A stretch of 64,000 nt of DNA from Rattus norvegicus (lineage: Eukaryota > Chordata > Mammalia > Rodentia > Muridae), in contig NC_086024.1 in assembly GCF_036323735.1 (NCBI RefSeq), positions 128,672,053 to 128,736,052 on the forward strand. Direction: 5' to 3'. Under the pieces are notes generated by a model. The model saw only the letters and a list, made by a program, of their open reading frames with translations, made no database searches and had not been told where the DNA came from. This document shows positions 32,946 to 45,316 of the stretch, one piece after another; position 1 is the first letter of the stretch; each line of letters starts with the position of its first letter. The position numbers and the translations under genes were made by a program.

Positions 32946-34387
32946 AGAAGATGTACCAGAAGGACCATACCAAAGTGGAGACAGTTACCTAGCTAAATAA
33001 GCAAACAGGAAAGGTGCCTATGTGATTCTGAGGGGAAAGAGGAATTGCTAACGTGTGTAATCATAATACTGGTTATACAAGGAAGAAGGACACAGAGAAT
33101 AGAAAAATGGTTGACAGAATCTATATGGTTTGATAGAAAACTGAATGCTTGGTAATCCACATTTTTAAAAGAAAATGAAGATAATACATGTGAGCAATAC
33201 AAAAAGAAGACAGCTCGGTCATCGCTTTCTTGCTTCATGTGATCTCTCATATTCTATGATTAGACCACCCTCCCTGTCTCCTCACCTGACATCCTCCTTA
33301 CCACCTACTAGCTACAATTCAGGCCCTCCCGCTGCAGTCTTTCTGGATCACACACTCTGCCCCTCCTTACCAATGCCGGAAGCAAACTTGGCTTTTTGCC
33401 TCCTTATTTGTCTGTCTTCCTGGCTACAACGTCTAGACATTGGGGGGAAGGGTTGCCCAGAACGAAGCTGTAATTGCACATTCTAGAGAAGAAGAGAAGG
33501 AGGAGAGAGGAAGATGAATCAAAGAGGATGTGAAGGTGTGGAAGGAGTGGGAGGCCGGGGGAGAGATGATGGGAACCCTGAGGGTCAGACCTGACTTGTC
33601 CATGCCCCGTGACTTTCATCCAGTCTTTCAGCATGTAACACCATCTTACAGGTGACGTGTGACCCAGTGAGGGCAGCTTGAAAAGTTTGGGGCTCCCCGA
33701 GGTTGGCTAATCAGGGTTCTTATCAGGAGCAGGTCACCCTCGGCCTCATCCAGAAGAATAGAATCAGAGATTCCAGTGAAAGCTAGCAAAGGCTGAAGAG
33801 TAGGGGTGAAGGTGTCTCCCAACATGCCCACCTCCACCCCAGCATCTGCCATTGACCCAGAAAGAAGTTCATCAAAGCTCATCTTCAACGCTGAGGTGTC
33901 AGGTCTTGAGGTTTCAGGGTCTATTTCTTCTACAGTGTCTAAACCTACTCATAGTAGCACACTGCAGTGGGTAAAAAGGCAGGTCCTCACAAGGCTGCCC
34001 AAAGAGCATCACTGTGAGCTTGTACCCAGTTCACCCTCTATGGAGCCTCTTCTGCAATGTGGAGGTAGAAGGTATCTGTTCTTGACTACTGGGTCTGTTA
34101 TCATCCTCATAATTTTAGACTTGTCACTCCAACTCTGGTTTTATAAAGATGCTTGTTCTTTTGGAGTTTTGAGGTAATGTAGTTCAGGGTAACCTTGAAC
34201 TAGGGACCCTCCAACCACCGGATGGAATCCCGAGGCAGAAGAGAAGAATGCTAATGATGAAACTGGTCAAATTCCAATAAAGTTCACAGTTCACTTACTG
34301 GCCTAGTACCGATGTCTACTCCCAAGTACTGGGATTATAAACATAAGTTGGCATGCCTGGTTTATAACCCTAAAATGTGGCTATAAC

Positions 34388-34520
34388 AGCCAGTCATGGT
34401 GGCACACACCTTTAATCCCAGCAGTCATTACATAGAGATAGGTGGATCTTTGTAAATTGGTCTACATAACAAGTTTCAGGATAGCTAGGGCCATATAATA
34501 GATTTTGTCCCAAAGAATGC
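34388..34520 (+). repeat. B1 SINE
   Basis: CAGTCATGGTGGCACACACC, TTTAATCCCAGCAG and GATAGGTGGATCTTTGTAAA boxes. Confidence 0.75.
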
Positions 34521-34559
34521 AAAAAGTACAATTTTAAAAGTAATGATCAAATATGCCCA

Positions 34560-34735
34560 TGGGCTGACGACACTGCAGGTAAAGATGTTAGCTAGCAAGT
34601 TTGATGACCTATTTTCAATTCCTGGGACCCATATGGTAGAAGAGAACTAGTTTCTGAAAGTTGTCTTCTGATTTCTACATGAATTATGGCATTTGTGTGC
34701 CACACACACACAGAGAGAGAGAGAGGGGGGGGGAA
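34560..34735 (+). repeat. B2-type SINE with CA/GA/G tail
   Basis: GGGCTGACGACACTGCAGGT head and TTTTCAATTCCTGGGACCCA B-box region. The tail is CACACACACA, then (GA)n and a run of ten G (near 34725-34733). Confidence 0.6.
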
Positions 34736-35258
34736 TAAACATAGTAAAAATAATTAGGTTTGACTACATCTTTATACATTTCTGTTTAGTATCTGTATTT
34801 CACTTTTCCTTCCTCACAACATGGGAGCAGATTGTTCCCTCAAGACCAAACCTGAGCTTCACTCAACTAGAAGCCCCAGGTCTGATGGTTGTTGAGGCCG
34901 CTGTCCCCACTGGGGAGCTGCCCTGTGGAGGTGCTTCCCAGAGCTTCTGGTGACCTCTTCCTTTAGGGTGTCTCTTTAGCCTTCTCAGCAGTCCTCTCAC
35001 CTTAACAACTGGGGACAAACTGAGGGTGAGATAAGGAAGGGTTTGGATCTTGACACAACCCCAGGTCCTGAGGAATTCTCTCTGTTGTCTTTACCATGTG
35101 ATGGGACACGAGATATTTTAGTTCAGAGATGACTTTTATCCTGGAGGGATCCTTAGAAGATTATATCAGACTCTGTGTCAAACAAAACAACCAGATCTCT
35201 CTGTGTGAAGTCCTGATGGCGCTGAGACGAATCAGGTGTTGTGTGAATATGGAATCAG

Positions 35259-35880
35259 TGTTGGGGTCCAGGAATTGTCTCACAAAACACATGAATATTT
35301 TGTCAGACAGGGATAGTTAATTGAGCATACACCTTAGGACTGGTTGACCAGCACTGTGGTCCAGATTTGGGAACTGAACCATGGCCCTGAGTGAAAATCT
35401 TACAGGGTTTTTAAGACCCAAATCCACAAACATCTATGCCAAGTTATTTTACCAATTGGGATTTAGGGATGGGAATTTCCTTAGGGACATGTCTTTGTTA
35501 TACATTCATCCTGATTTCATTGTTGGGGGCATTCAACTGTGGCAAGAGACTTGCCTTGACTAATATTCATGTCCTGACTTGTCTGCTAAGGTGGGGCTCG
35601 CCTAACATTCGTGTCTTAACTTGCCAACTAGCATGCCAGTTACTCATGTGCCTGCCTCTTTCTGCCAAGTAGGGCATCAGTTTCCAGGGAGGATTTGGGA
35701 ACTTAAACCTGACTTGACCACTGCCCAAAATGGAAGTCTTATTCCAAATTGTTTCTTATAGTGGTGCAGGTGTGTCTCTTATGTTGGGGTCCATCCCATG
35801 GGCAGCGTATACCATAAAAGCTTATTCATGGCTGCAGGAATTGCTGTTGGGTGGTTGGTTCAGGTCCAAGCTTAGTGTGA
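35259..35880 (+). mobile_element. ERVK-like solitary LTR (RMER-type, provisional)
   Basis: Begins TGTTGGGGTCCAG, the TGTTGGG start typical of rodent ERVK LTRs, and runs through TGAAAATCTTACAGGGTTTT, TTGTTGGGGGCATTCAACTG and TTCCAAATTGTTTCTTATAG to a CATAAAAGCTTATTCATGGC region. No gag, pol or env frame is seen beside it. The start motif recurs at 35782-35793, so the true right end is uncertain. Confidence 0.45.
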
Positions 35881-36832
35881 GTTGTGGAGCAATGGACAGA
35901 GCCAGGAAACTTGGTAAGGCTGAGTAGGTTTGGAAGCCCCAGCACATCGTACATGAGGATGGTAGGCACTTCACCTACCTCTGACCAGATTCCTGTGGTC
36001 ACGTAGCATAGAACAGAGTTCTCCATGTTAATGAGGTATCTAGATGGGCCTTGAGAGTTTAGCCAATAAGCTTCCCTTTCTAGACATCCCTCCCTGAAAA
36101 AAAAATGGTATTTAATTTCTGGTTCACCCTGAAGAAGTGCTATGCACCCATTTTTCATGGTGAACAATCAATAAATGGTATGGATAAGCATGGACTGTCT
36201 CTCTCATCAAGAACCACTTGTGGGGAACATAGAGAATGCCTTCATTGACAGCAGTTGTCTAAGTCTCTTGCAGAAGGGCCTTGCACAATCACACTGCTAA
36301 GAGAAGCCAGAGTTCCCCTTCCCCAGCCCTGGGCTCATTCTCAAAGGTCAGTGAACACGCGCTGTTCCTGAATCATCTATGTGCTTTCCAGTGGTGTCTG
36401 AACACCCAGGAGTTTGGGAACCTGAGACTCCTTGCCCTCAGCCTGTGCTGTTTCTCACCTGGGCTGAGGTCCCTACCTTTGCCACCCTCTGAGTGCATCA
36501 ATGCTTCCTGGGAGCCCAGCACCTGATGACGGCATAGGATAAATGCAGCCTGGTGTTCCCCAATTCATCTGCCTGGTGGAGTTCCCACATCCCAGTGGCG
36601 AGATGGAATGCAAAACCACAGCTCCATATACTTCTATCATGATTGGTTTCCATAGGCACAGAACATAACAGGATATGTGGTCAGTCTTAACATTAGAAAG
36701 TTTCCTAGCATCAACAGAAACACAAGAAAGTTTCCTTATGGAATGTGATGTCACTAGAGGAAGCGATTGGACACCGTGCCTTAGCTCCATCGCTTTCTGT
36801 AAACCCAAAGCAATCCCAAAACTAAACACCAT

Positions 36833-36910
36833 ATCCAAGGTGGCAGAGCACGTGCTTAATGCATGCAAAGCACTGGGTTCAAGCCCTAGAATTGCCAAAA
36901 ATTAAATATA
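36833..36910 (+). repeat. ID-like SINE
   Basis: GGTGGCAGAGCACGTGCTTA, then ATGCAAAGCACTGGGTTCAA and an A-rich tail. Diverged tRNA-Ala-derived head. Confidence 0.55.
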
Positions 36911-38634
36911 AAAATTAAAGTTAACCGAATGAAGCTGACTAGACTTGTCAGGCACACAATCGAGGAAATAGGTTTCGGCCTTGGCTCAAGGCCCAGGCCC
37001 AGGGTCCACTTTGACCTCCAGAACTAACATTCTCCTGTTGTTTCTCGCAGCTCACATAAGTAGGGAACCTGTTGCCTAGGCATAGCTCTCCTGTTGGAGC
37101 AGGCTCTTCCAGACAGCAAATCTCAAATGGAGAAGGGTTGCAGGGAGGACAGGCTACCGCTGTCCTTCACAAAGTAATCAGGCCTGTTGTTCTTCCACAT
37201 ATGTCCTCGAGACTTCCCAAAGACCTACCTCAGCCAGAAATACAAGCAAACGATGTCTCTTAGTCTAATTTGGTGACCCCAGCTGACCTTGACAAAACAC
37301 GTCTTCCTTCACTCCCCTCACGGGGATCATTGCAAGAACTGGATCTGCTTCCCCTAGCCAGACTGAAGCTCCTCGTGCATCACTCTCCTCCAGCCCGTGT
37401 TGCCAGCCAGCCTGAAGGACGTTTCCACTCTGCCCCTCTCGCTCAAACCTCACCCCTCTCCCAACCTAAATCCTAAGTGTCTGCCAATGGAGTCCTATGA
37501 CAAAGCCCTGTGGATCTCTGTTATTTCCTCAAGGAGGAGTACTCAGCCTAGAGCCATCATGGACTTACTAACTTACTGAGAGCTTTCCCAGGCTAGAACC
37601 ACAGCGCTGACTCACTGGGGTGGAATTTCATTTGGACACACTCTGTTGTCATTCTGTAGCTGGCCTGGGATAAATGACGGTGCTCTCTGTAGATTCTTGT
37701 CCTCCTTCCCTTTGCTATCAGACTATTGAAACAGTGGACCCGGCGATATTGTCATTCCCCAGGAGAGACACTGTCACTCTCCAGGAGAGAAGCAAAAGTC
37801 CTGGTGCCAGCTAGAGGAGGGGCTTTCTCCAAGCAAAGTGATTTGACAGTCCTAGAATCCTGTCAGAAGACCACCTGAGAGGACAGACTGAAACCCAGAC
37901 GATAAGGGGTCAGTGTGGGCAGGGCCATATCTTTACCCAGACTGCTTAGTTATACATATGTCTTTTCCCCATGACTAAACCAGAGTCTCCTGTCAGGACC
38001 CCAAAGATGGCCTTGGGGGAGTTCTTAGATCTCTTTGTCGTTCTTCCCATAGGGCCACATTGAATGAATCTCCCTTTTTTCTGCTTTTCATCATTGTTTA
38101 TTTAATTGGCAGACTGAGGACAGGTGACCCAGCCTAACTTCTTACCCAGTTCATCTATGTTCTTAAACTGCCTCGTGGTTTTAGAAGAAATTAAGAAACA
38201 GATTGGTAAAGGAATGCCGGTTAGTTCCAGTTTGGCTAGGTCAGGGAGAGAGACTCCCCACTTCTCTCAGCCCTCTCAGAAGCAGAGTTACAGCTTTGTA
38301 GAAGACAATGAATCAAAAGCATGGGTGTTAATTCAGCTGAGCATTGAAATACGACCCCCCCCCCCGCCCCTGCACTTGCCGCTCAGCCTTTCTCTGGGGT
38401 GCCTGGAGAAATTGCCATTCCTCCCTCACCCTGTAGTGCATTGTTTTAGTGTGGTAACTCTCCAGAGGGTGCCACAGGTCTCCCCTCCTCACAGGCCCAT
38501 ACTTACACTGTTGATGTTCAGGTAATTACTTTCTGCCTGTGGTAAGTTGACTTTGTTTTCGATGTATGATTATGTTTTTCTCTTTAAATTATTTTATTTA
38601 TTTAAATTTTTATTACATTTATTGGAGGAGAGTG

Positions 38635-38850
38635 ATTGAAGCTCACACCACCACATGCACATGCAAGTCATGGAAAAGTGTTGATGGCCCATAGCCATCT
38701 GTAACTCCAGCTCAAGGGAATTCAATACACACAACATCCACAGGCACTGTACTCGGTGCCCTGAACATACCCACCATGGGCACCGGTGTTCACATGCTCA
38801 AACCTACACAGAGACACACATATAATTTTAAAAAGTAATAAAATATTTCA
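38635..38850 (+). repeat. B2/B3-like SINE fragment
   Basis: GGCCCATAGCCATCTGTAAC, TCCACAGGCACTGTACTCGG and an AAAAAGTAATAAAAT tail suggest the 3' part of a B2/B3 element. The head is lost. A C-run lies nearby at about 38354-38368. Confidence 0.4.
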
Positions 38851-39957
38851 AAGTATTTGATGCCTATTCAAGAGAAATAGTAGGGATTGTTGTAGGAGAG
38901 GTATTAGAAAAGTTACTAAGGCTCTGGATAGACAGAGAGCAGCATGTATGGGGAATCTGAGGACTGACAGAATTCGGGTCCCAGCATCAGAGACAGACAA
39001 CAGTAGAGGGTAGGGTTCATGTGGCAGAAGTGGGAGTCTCTTCATATACCTTTCTGAAGATAGGAAGGAGGTTTCACAGCACAAGACTGCAGCCTAGTTC
39101 TCTGATCACCAGGTAAGAGGAAGGGAGGGGGTGGTGAACAGGATATGTGGCCACCAGTAGCCATTGATGTAACGCTCTTCCCTAAGTGAGAAACCCTGGT
39201 TCACGGAAGTCTGTTAGCTAGAGACTCATAGTCAAAGTCTCCGTGGGACGTCTGTGGGTGTCTGTGAGACAGGAGGGGCTGCTCAAGTACCGTCATCTGA
39301 GCAGTAGCTGGATTCTGATGTCACCTTCTCATAGTCAGCTTGTGACAATTCATTCTTTTCCTTCTACGATGTGGGTCCTGGGGTGTAGGTTGATGTCATT
39401 ATGCAGGCAAAGGTAGACGAGATAAAATGAGGTCTGTCATTGGACGAGAAGGAATGGAGGCGGGAACAGAGGTTTTAGAAGGAGAGGGAGAAACAGGAGA
39501 GGAGGAGCTGGGAGAACACGGAGGCAGACGTTAAGATTCTTCTCTGTGTATAGATACAGGTTGATAAGAATGTTTTTAAGGGATGGATGCATACAGAATG
39601 TTTTGCTGTCTAGAAGGGCAAATTATATCTTATTGTTTGGATCAGAGGTTATGGTGTGATGTGTTCTTTCATGTGTTGACTTAACTGAGTTCAAGATAAG
39701 GTGTGGTGGCAGGACACATCAAGCCCGCCACGGAATTCGGATGTGTATGCCTGGCATGGTAACAACCTGCCAAGGGAACTGTGAGTGAAAGCCAAACAGT
39801 GTGGCAAGGTGACACACTGGAATGGCTCAGGGACTGCCTGGGTTAGAGAGTACAGTGGAGGCCAGCATGGAGCTGCTAAGATAAATTAGCACTAGTTCCT
39901 ATGGCCCAACAGAGCCAGAACTAGCAAGAGAGCGAACCAGTCACGCCATTTTATTGT

Positions 39958-40050
39958 TTTTACCACAATACTGGGGACAGAACGTAGGATCGTCAGATCA
40001 GATGGCAACTGTCTTTACATGCTGAGCCAGCTTGGCCATCCCAATTTTAA
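39958..40050 (-). repeat. tRNA-derived SINE (ID/B2-like), minus orientation
   Basis: ACTGGGGACAGAACGTAGGA and CATGCTGAGCCAGCTTGGCC are the reversed B- and A-box regions. Confidence 0.5.
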
Positions 40051-41254
40051 TATTAACCATTTTAAAGATAGAACTTGAACAAATAATATAGTTAGTTCAG
40101 TTTAGACTGTTCTGAATTCTGTGAGGAGGCAAAAGATATCTGTCAAACTCCGAGTCTTGTTCTTTTTCCTAGGCTAACGACATGTGGTCCATATCATGGA
40201 CTCCCATCACCTCTGCAATGAGAGGAAGCAACCTTCACTCTTTGGGGTGCTGAGTTCCTCAGCTGTGGTGCTCTGATAGATGTCAGATATTTTCCCCTTG
40301 AGGTGGGCTCATGGGTATAAGATGCTCTTAATACAAAAGAGGAGGTAGCTCAGCCCATAATTGTGCCTGTAGGTCAGAGAGAAATGAAAGTTGGGAAACT
40401 GTGTGAATGGAACACGGGCTTCCTGCAGAACAAACAAAAGCTGCCTTGGATTTGCACCCCTGTTGGAAGAGCTGAGAACTGCTGTGCTACCAGCAGGACT
40501 GAGAGCTCTCTCCTTGGGCCTGAGTTGACATTAGGAGATGCAGAGGATTAATCTCTGTGTGGCAATCTCCTCCCAGGCTGTGCTTGGCCAGGTTCCCTCA
40601 CTTCTGGTTTCGCTGCGTCTGGTACGCTGTCTTGGTTCATAGTAGATGGTCAGGTGGTGGTGGCTCATTCCCTTTATATCTGGAAGAGTGGTTTCTTTCT
40701 TTCTATTTTTTTGTCAGATAGGGGTGTCTTCTGATGCTACCCTATAGCTGCATCAATGAAGAGGGAGAGCCCAGGCTCAAGCCACACAGGGAGTGTCTGG
40801 AGAAATTAGGGCAGAACACTGGGACTTCCCCTGGTGGCCCTCCCTGACAACACATTGACCTGCCACTCCTGGTGCATCCCTCAGAAATGACCTCAGCAGG
40901 GACTGGTGGAGCTATGAGTTACGCTGGCACTGACAGAAAGCTGGATCCCTGGCCTAGCCCCTGCATGTTCCTGCAGAGATGCTCAAAAGCTGTGCAAAAG
41001 CTTTCCAGACCCCATGAAGGATTCTGGTGTCAGCCATGAACATTATAAGGACTTATCATATTCAGGTTAGCAATGTGTAGTCTATACCACTTTGTCGCCA
41101 GCACCCAGGTCCAGCAGTGCAACAGACTTTGCAATATGGAATCATCATTTAGCTGTTAAGTAGTGAGCATCCCCTGCTGGTAGGGCTGGATCATGACTCC
41201 TCTACCATTACTACAACATACACCACCAACACCTCCAGCTGGCCACCTTTGCCT

Positions 41255-41400
41255 GCTCTGTGAAATGGCTTCTTTATTACATATCTCATTTATTTTATGC
41301 CTCTCCAAACAGACTAAAACCTCCATGAAGGTGAAGGTCTTTGTAGACTTTGTTACCTGGTATAGCTGAAGTTCCTAGGACCATCTATGATACGAAGTGG
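41255..41400 (+). repeat. LINE L2 3' end
   Basis: CTAAAACCTCCATGAAGGTG, GTCTTTGTAGACTTTGTTAC and TTCCTAGGACCATC match the L2 terminal consensus order. The terminal tail runs straight into the tetranucleotide array. Confidence 0.6.
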
Positions 41401-41624
41401 ATAAATGGATGGACAGATTAGTGGGAGGGCAATGGGTCAGTAGATGAATGGACAGATGCATGAGTGGGTAAGTGTGAATATGGATGGATTAGTTAATGAG
41501 TAGGGCAGGTGAATAGATGGATGGGTCAGTAGGATGGACAGGTTTGTGGGTGCATGATGGGTGAGTGGATTGACGGATCAAAGGATGGATCAGTGAGATG
41601 AACAGGTAGATGGGAAGGTAAATG

Positions 41625-41673
<49 letters not shown>

Positions 41674-42005
41674 GTGTGTAGATATACAAATGAATGGATG
41701 AATCAGTAAGATGAATAGGTAGATGGAAAGATAGATAGATAGATACATACATACATAGATACATAGATAGATACATTAAACACATAGATATAAAATAGAT
41801 GAATAGATACGTAAGTACATGAATACATTGATGGGTAGGCCTGTAGATGGACCAGTGAATGGATGGATGAATGAAGGATGGATACATGGATGGGTCAGTG
41901 GGTAGAGTGGTTGGTGTATAGATAGAGGAATAGGCAGGTCAGAAGATGGACGGTTGGGTAGATGAATGGATAGGAAAATGAGTGGGTAGATGGATTAGTG
42001 AGTAA
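41395..42005. repeat. GATG/GATA tetranucleotide array
   Basis: About 610 bp of imperfect GATGGATG, TAGATGGA and GTAGATG units with a pure (GATA)n core at about 41626-41672 and GATACATA variants at 41727-41775. The minus-strand frame through it (Ile/Tyr/Ser-rich) is an artefact. Confidence 0.95.
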
Positions 42006-42039
42006 TGGTACAGTAATGATGCTCACGGGACTTCTATCT

Positions 42040-42195
42040 GATCCCAGCTTCGTCATTTTCTAGCTGTGCATCTTTGGGCGGGTTACGTGGTTCCCTTAAG
42101 CCTGAATCCTTTTTATTAGTAACGTGGAATTGTTTCGCCATGGAGGTTGGCGAGTTTGAGGAACGATGAGCACACCCACGCCGTGTAGGCTTCAA
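42040..42195 (+). repeat. MIR SINE remnant
   Basis: GATCCCAGCTTCGTCATTTT, CTAGCTGTGCATCTTTGGGC, GGGTTACGTGGTTCCCTTAA and a later AGTAACGTGGAATTG follow the MIR core and 3' order. Confidence 0.65.
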
Positions 42196-42699
42196 GAAAT
42201 GACTAAGAGGGGTTGGTTACATCAAAGTCAAGCCCATGGATTAATTTGCTTGTTTACTCACAAGGTCAACTAGTCCACAGCCAGGTGGGCTGGGAGACCT
42301 ATGAGAGGGAGGAGCTGGCTTTTCCTGGAAAGGTGAGTAAAGCTCAGCGAGGCAGCGGTGGCAGTGAGCAGCACCTAGACAGCGTGGGACGGCCTGAAGG
42401 GGCACACAGAGGTGGATCTGCAGATGCCACAAAGAGGCAGGCAGGCCGTTTTCCAGGAGACAGATCCACCATGCCAGCAGGCCTTCCCACCAGAAAACTG
42501 GGGAGGCTGGGCGATGGCCAGCTGTCTCCTCTCAGCACAGCATACTGAGCATACACTTTGTTGTGTGTGCTAGCCTGGGCACTTGGATGCATGGGTGTAT
42601 AGTGATCTGCTAGAGGGTCTCCTTCCGGTCATAAGTTTGCTAGGGCTGTTCTCTGTGTGGAACAAGGCCCCACCCATTGCTCCAGCGTCCTTGCCCAAC

Positions 42700-42800
42700 T
42701 CCTGCCTTGTTTTATTGCTCTAGCTACTAATGCCATTTTAATTCCTCATTTGTGCTGCTGACTGCAGGGCCTTTGCACATGCTGTTCTTGATGCTCCAGT
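42700..42800 (+). repeat. LINE L2 remnant
   Basis: GCCTTGTTTTATTGCTCTAG and GGGCCTTTGCACATGCTGTT match the L2 interior. Confidence 0.5.
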
Positions 42801-43009
42801 GTCCTCAGTTCCGACCCTAGCTTCCTTTTTGGAAAAAAATTTCAAATATATGCTCTTTATAGTGAGGACTGAACCATATTGGAAAATATTTAAGACAAGC
42901 AACAGTTGTTTTTAAAAGTTAGACCTAATGTCTACTTTCTGTTTGGAAGACAAATTGGAATTTTGTCTCTTATTAACTATGCTGGGAGAATATTGTACTT
43001 TTAACTTCT

Positions 43010-43085
43010 TCTTTTTTTAAATGGTATTCTTGTACTCAGGGCCTCACACATACTGGGCAAACATGATCTGACTGAGCCCTATAAT
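43010..43085 (-). repeat. ID-like SINE, minus orientation
   Basis: CTCAGGGCCTCACACATACTGGGCA and ACTGAGCCCTATAATT resemble a reversed tRNA-derived head with a T-rich left tail. Diverged. Confidence 0.45.
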
Positions 43086-44234
43086 TGGAATTAGTGGTTA
43101 CAGCTGTGTTGGGGGTCCCAGCCTTTCTGGGGTCCCAAAATAGCATCCAACTCTCCTGTCAGGAGCTCTCATATACCCGAAGGAGACTTTTCTATGGCTA
43201 GTGGAGACTACAGACATGAGCTTAACTGTGTGGGTACAGGGAATGAGTGTGGCTACTTCCCCAACGACTGAACAGTAACTCCATGGGGCCAGGAGCCGGA
43301 CCTATGTGCCTCAGCTGCTAGCCCATGGTGTGCAGTTCTGAGAGACCTATTTAGCACTGACTGACTGCAGCTCAAGTGGGAGGAGGGAGGACAATCAGAC
43401 CCACCAGCCACCGATGAACTTGGAAGTGAGCTATTTCCGGGGAGAAAGGCTGCTTGGGTGATACTGAAAACAAGGACGGCAGCACGTGAGGAGGTCAGAA
43501 TGAGCAAGTAGGGCAAGTAGGAGCTCATCAGGAGAAGGAGAACATTGCCGCGGGACAGTGGGGGTCGATATTTAGAGTTGATATCCTCTGGAAGCCGCTG
43601 GCCGTCTCCGGTTGGAGGGGGTGACAGAAGACAGCCACCTGGGTCTCACTATAGAATCTCATGGAACTTTTCTAGTCAACCTGGTCCCTGGAAGGCATCT
43701 GTCACTATTCCCTCAGGACATGCAATGGCCCTGGCTCCAATCAGGCTACCCAGCGGCTCAGTGGCTGACGTGGCGGTGCATCCTACACAGCAGCGCTAGT
43801 TATAAACCATGCTGCAGTCAATTGCTCATGGAGAGCTCTCTCCCACTCCCACTCCCCGCCAGAGGAGCAGCTGACTCTGAAACTTTCTGCTCACCGTCTC
43901 AGTCCTTCCCAGACCTCTCCACAGGCCTGGTCTCCAAGGATCCTCACCCCATCCGGGTAGGATGGGGGCGGGGGAGGGGGAGGCTCTTGCTGGCCTCTCA
44001 TTGGTTGGAGAAGAGATGCATGGCGACTGCAGAGTTTCTTATCACAGCTCCTACTGCTAGGCTTACTCTACCACCACAGGAAGCCACCTCAAGTCTCTAA
44101 GCCTCATTTCCTCCACAAGGTTTGCTCATTCTTGTTGCCCATTGAGCTTTAGTGACCAAAACACAAAGGGCACGGTGTTGGGAGAACTGTTAGGCAGGGA
44201 GTAGTGATTGCTGCTTTAAAGGTACCTAGCCAGA

Positions 44235-44344
44235 GGGGCTGGGGATTTAGCTCAGTGGTAGAGCGCTTACCTAGGAAGCACAAGGCCCTGGGTTCGGTCC
44301 CCAGCTCCGGAAAAAAAAAAAAAAAAGAACCAAAAAAAAAAAAA
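44235..44344 (+). mobile_element. ID element (BC1/tRNA-Ala-derived SINE), recent insertion
   Basis: A nearly consensus ID head (GGGGCTGGGGATTTAGCTCA through GGTTCGGTCCCCAGCTCCGG) with intact A and B boxes and a tail of two A-runs split by GAACC. It is flanked by a perfect 16-bp duplication, AAAGGTACCTAGCCAG, at 44218-44233 and 44345-44360. This is an L1-driven insertion, not a tRNA gene. Confidence 0.95.
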
Positions 44345-45310
44345 AAAGGTACCTAGCCAGTCTGAGTGCCTCTCCCCCATCAGGGCGGGCGGCCGGCGGT
44401 GGAGGCTATTCACAGCCAGAGGGAGAATGGCATCCCTCTGCTGTCCAGCCCCACATCATTGACCTGGCCCTTGGTGCCCCCTAGTGGCCAGAAGCAGACC
44501 TTGCAGGGCCAGTTTTCTCAGGCAGGCAGAGACCCCTATTTCCCAAAGGTTCGCTAGTAGAGCCTGCCTTTGACCAGAGGTGTGAGGAACCTTAGGGTCT
44601 TCCTCTTGTGACCAAAAGAAATGAACAAATATGGCAGTGATTCCCAGCTTCACCCAAGGCAGCTTTCATCTAATGCTGGGTCACTTCCACTGTGTTCCCG
44701 GAGGCCTGGCTGGGCTAGCAACCCTGCCTGGACATTCTGGGAGGAGAACCATGTAGCATGTATGCCGGAGTTCTCAGCCTGGGGCTCACACGGAGAACGA
44801 ATTCAGTGAGGGATTGGTACTGATTTCCTCAAAGCCTCATCAAGGAGCAGTGCAATCTTCACGTCAGAAAGGGAAGCAGAGGCGCCAAAACGAGACACGT
44901 GACTTCCCTAGCAACACCGTCTTCTCAGATGTGATCCCAACTCCCACCCAGATTCTTTTTACTTTCTGTAGCTCCCATCTTTCACGGAGCATCTACCTGG
45001 CAGTAGCACATGAGTCAGGGGGAGTGGAGTTTATCACGTCACAAACACTCCCTACCTGCTGGGACGAAGGAGATGTGGGCATACTAGGGGCAGAGGTTGG
45101 CATTCGGTCCCAGAATGCTAATGGTTAGGGAGGGCACTATAGATGGGCACAGAGCACAGTCTCTCGAGCCAGCTAGGCTGCGGGATCAGGTAGCGGTGGG
45201 CTGTGAGGGTTGGGTTAGAATACACCTGAGGCCCTTCCTCCATGCCAAGCAGGTAAAATGCTTGCAGCCCTAGGAAATGGGTGGGGTCTGAAGCCAACAG
45301 GGAATTCTCC

Positions 45311-45316
45311 TTTATT
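45311..45316 (-). terminator. AATAAA overlapping the Serpina12 stop codon
   Basis: On the gene strand the end reads GAG AAA TAA AGG, so AATAAA spans the last Lys codon and the TAA stop. I see no other AATAAA or ATTAAA in the next kilobase downstream; the weaker AGTAAA (about 44958) and GATAAA are alternatives. Confidence 0.45.

Larger units (their letters stand above)
28930..45300. other. Serpina12-Serpina9 intergenic region
   Basis: About 16 kb without a recognisable gene. Contents in order: L2 (29545-29800), Lx-type L1 3' UTR (30930-32550), B3 SINE (32724-32945), B1 (34388-34520), B2 (34560-34735), ERVK-like LTR (35259-35880), ID-like SINE (36833-36910), SINE (38635-38850), reversed SINE (39958-40050), L2 with GATG/GATA array (41255-42005), MIR (42040-42195), L2 (42700-42800), reversed ID-like (43010-43085) and a fresh ID (44235-44344). 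Stretches between them show nothing that I recognise. Confidence 0.6.

Noticed and set aside
35259..35880. Possible intact endogenous retrovirus
   Set aside because: Only LTR-like sequence is seen; no gag, pol or env frame is present on either side.
41489..41887. Ile/Tyr/Ser-rich 132-codon frame
   Set aside because: Translation of the GATA/GATG array.
44235..44309. A tRNA-like sequence with A and B boxes
   Set aside because: It is an ID SINE: A-tail, perfect target duplication and ID consensus, not a folded tRNA gene.
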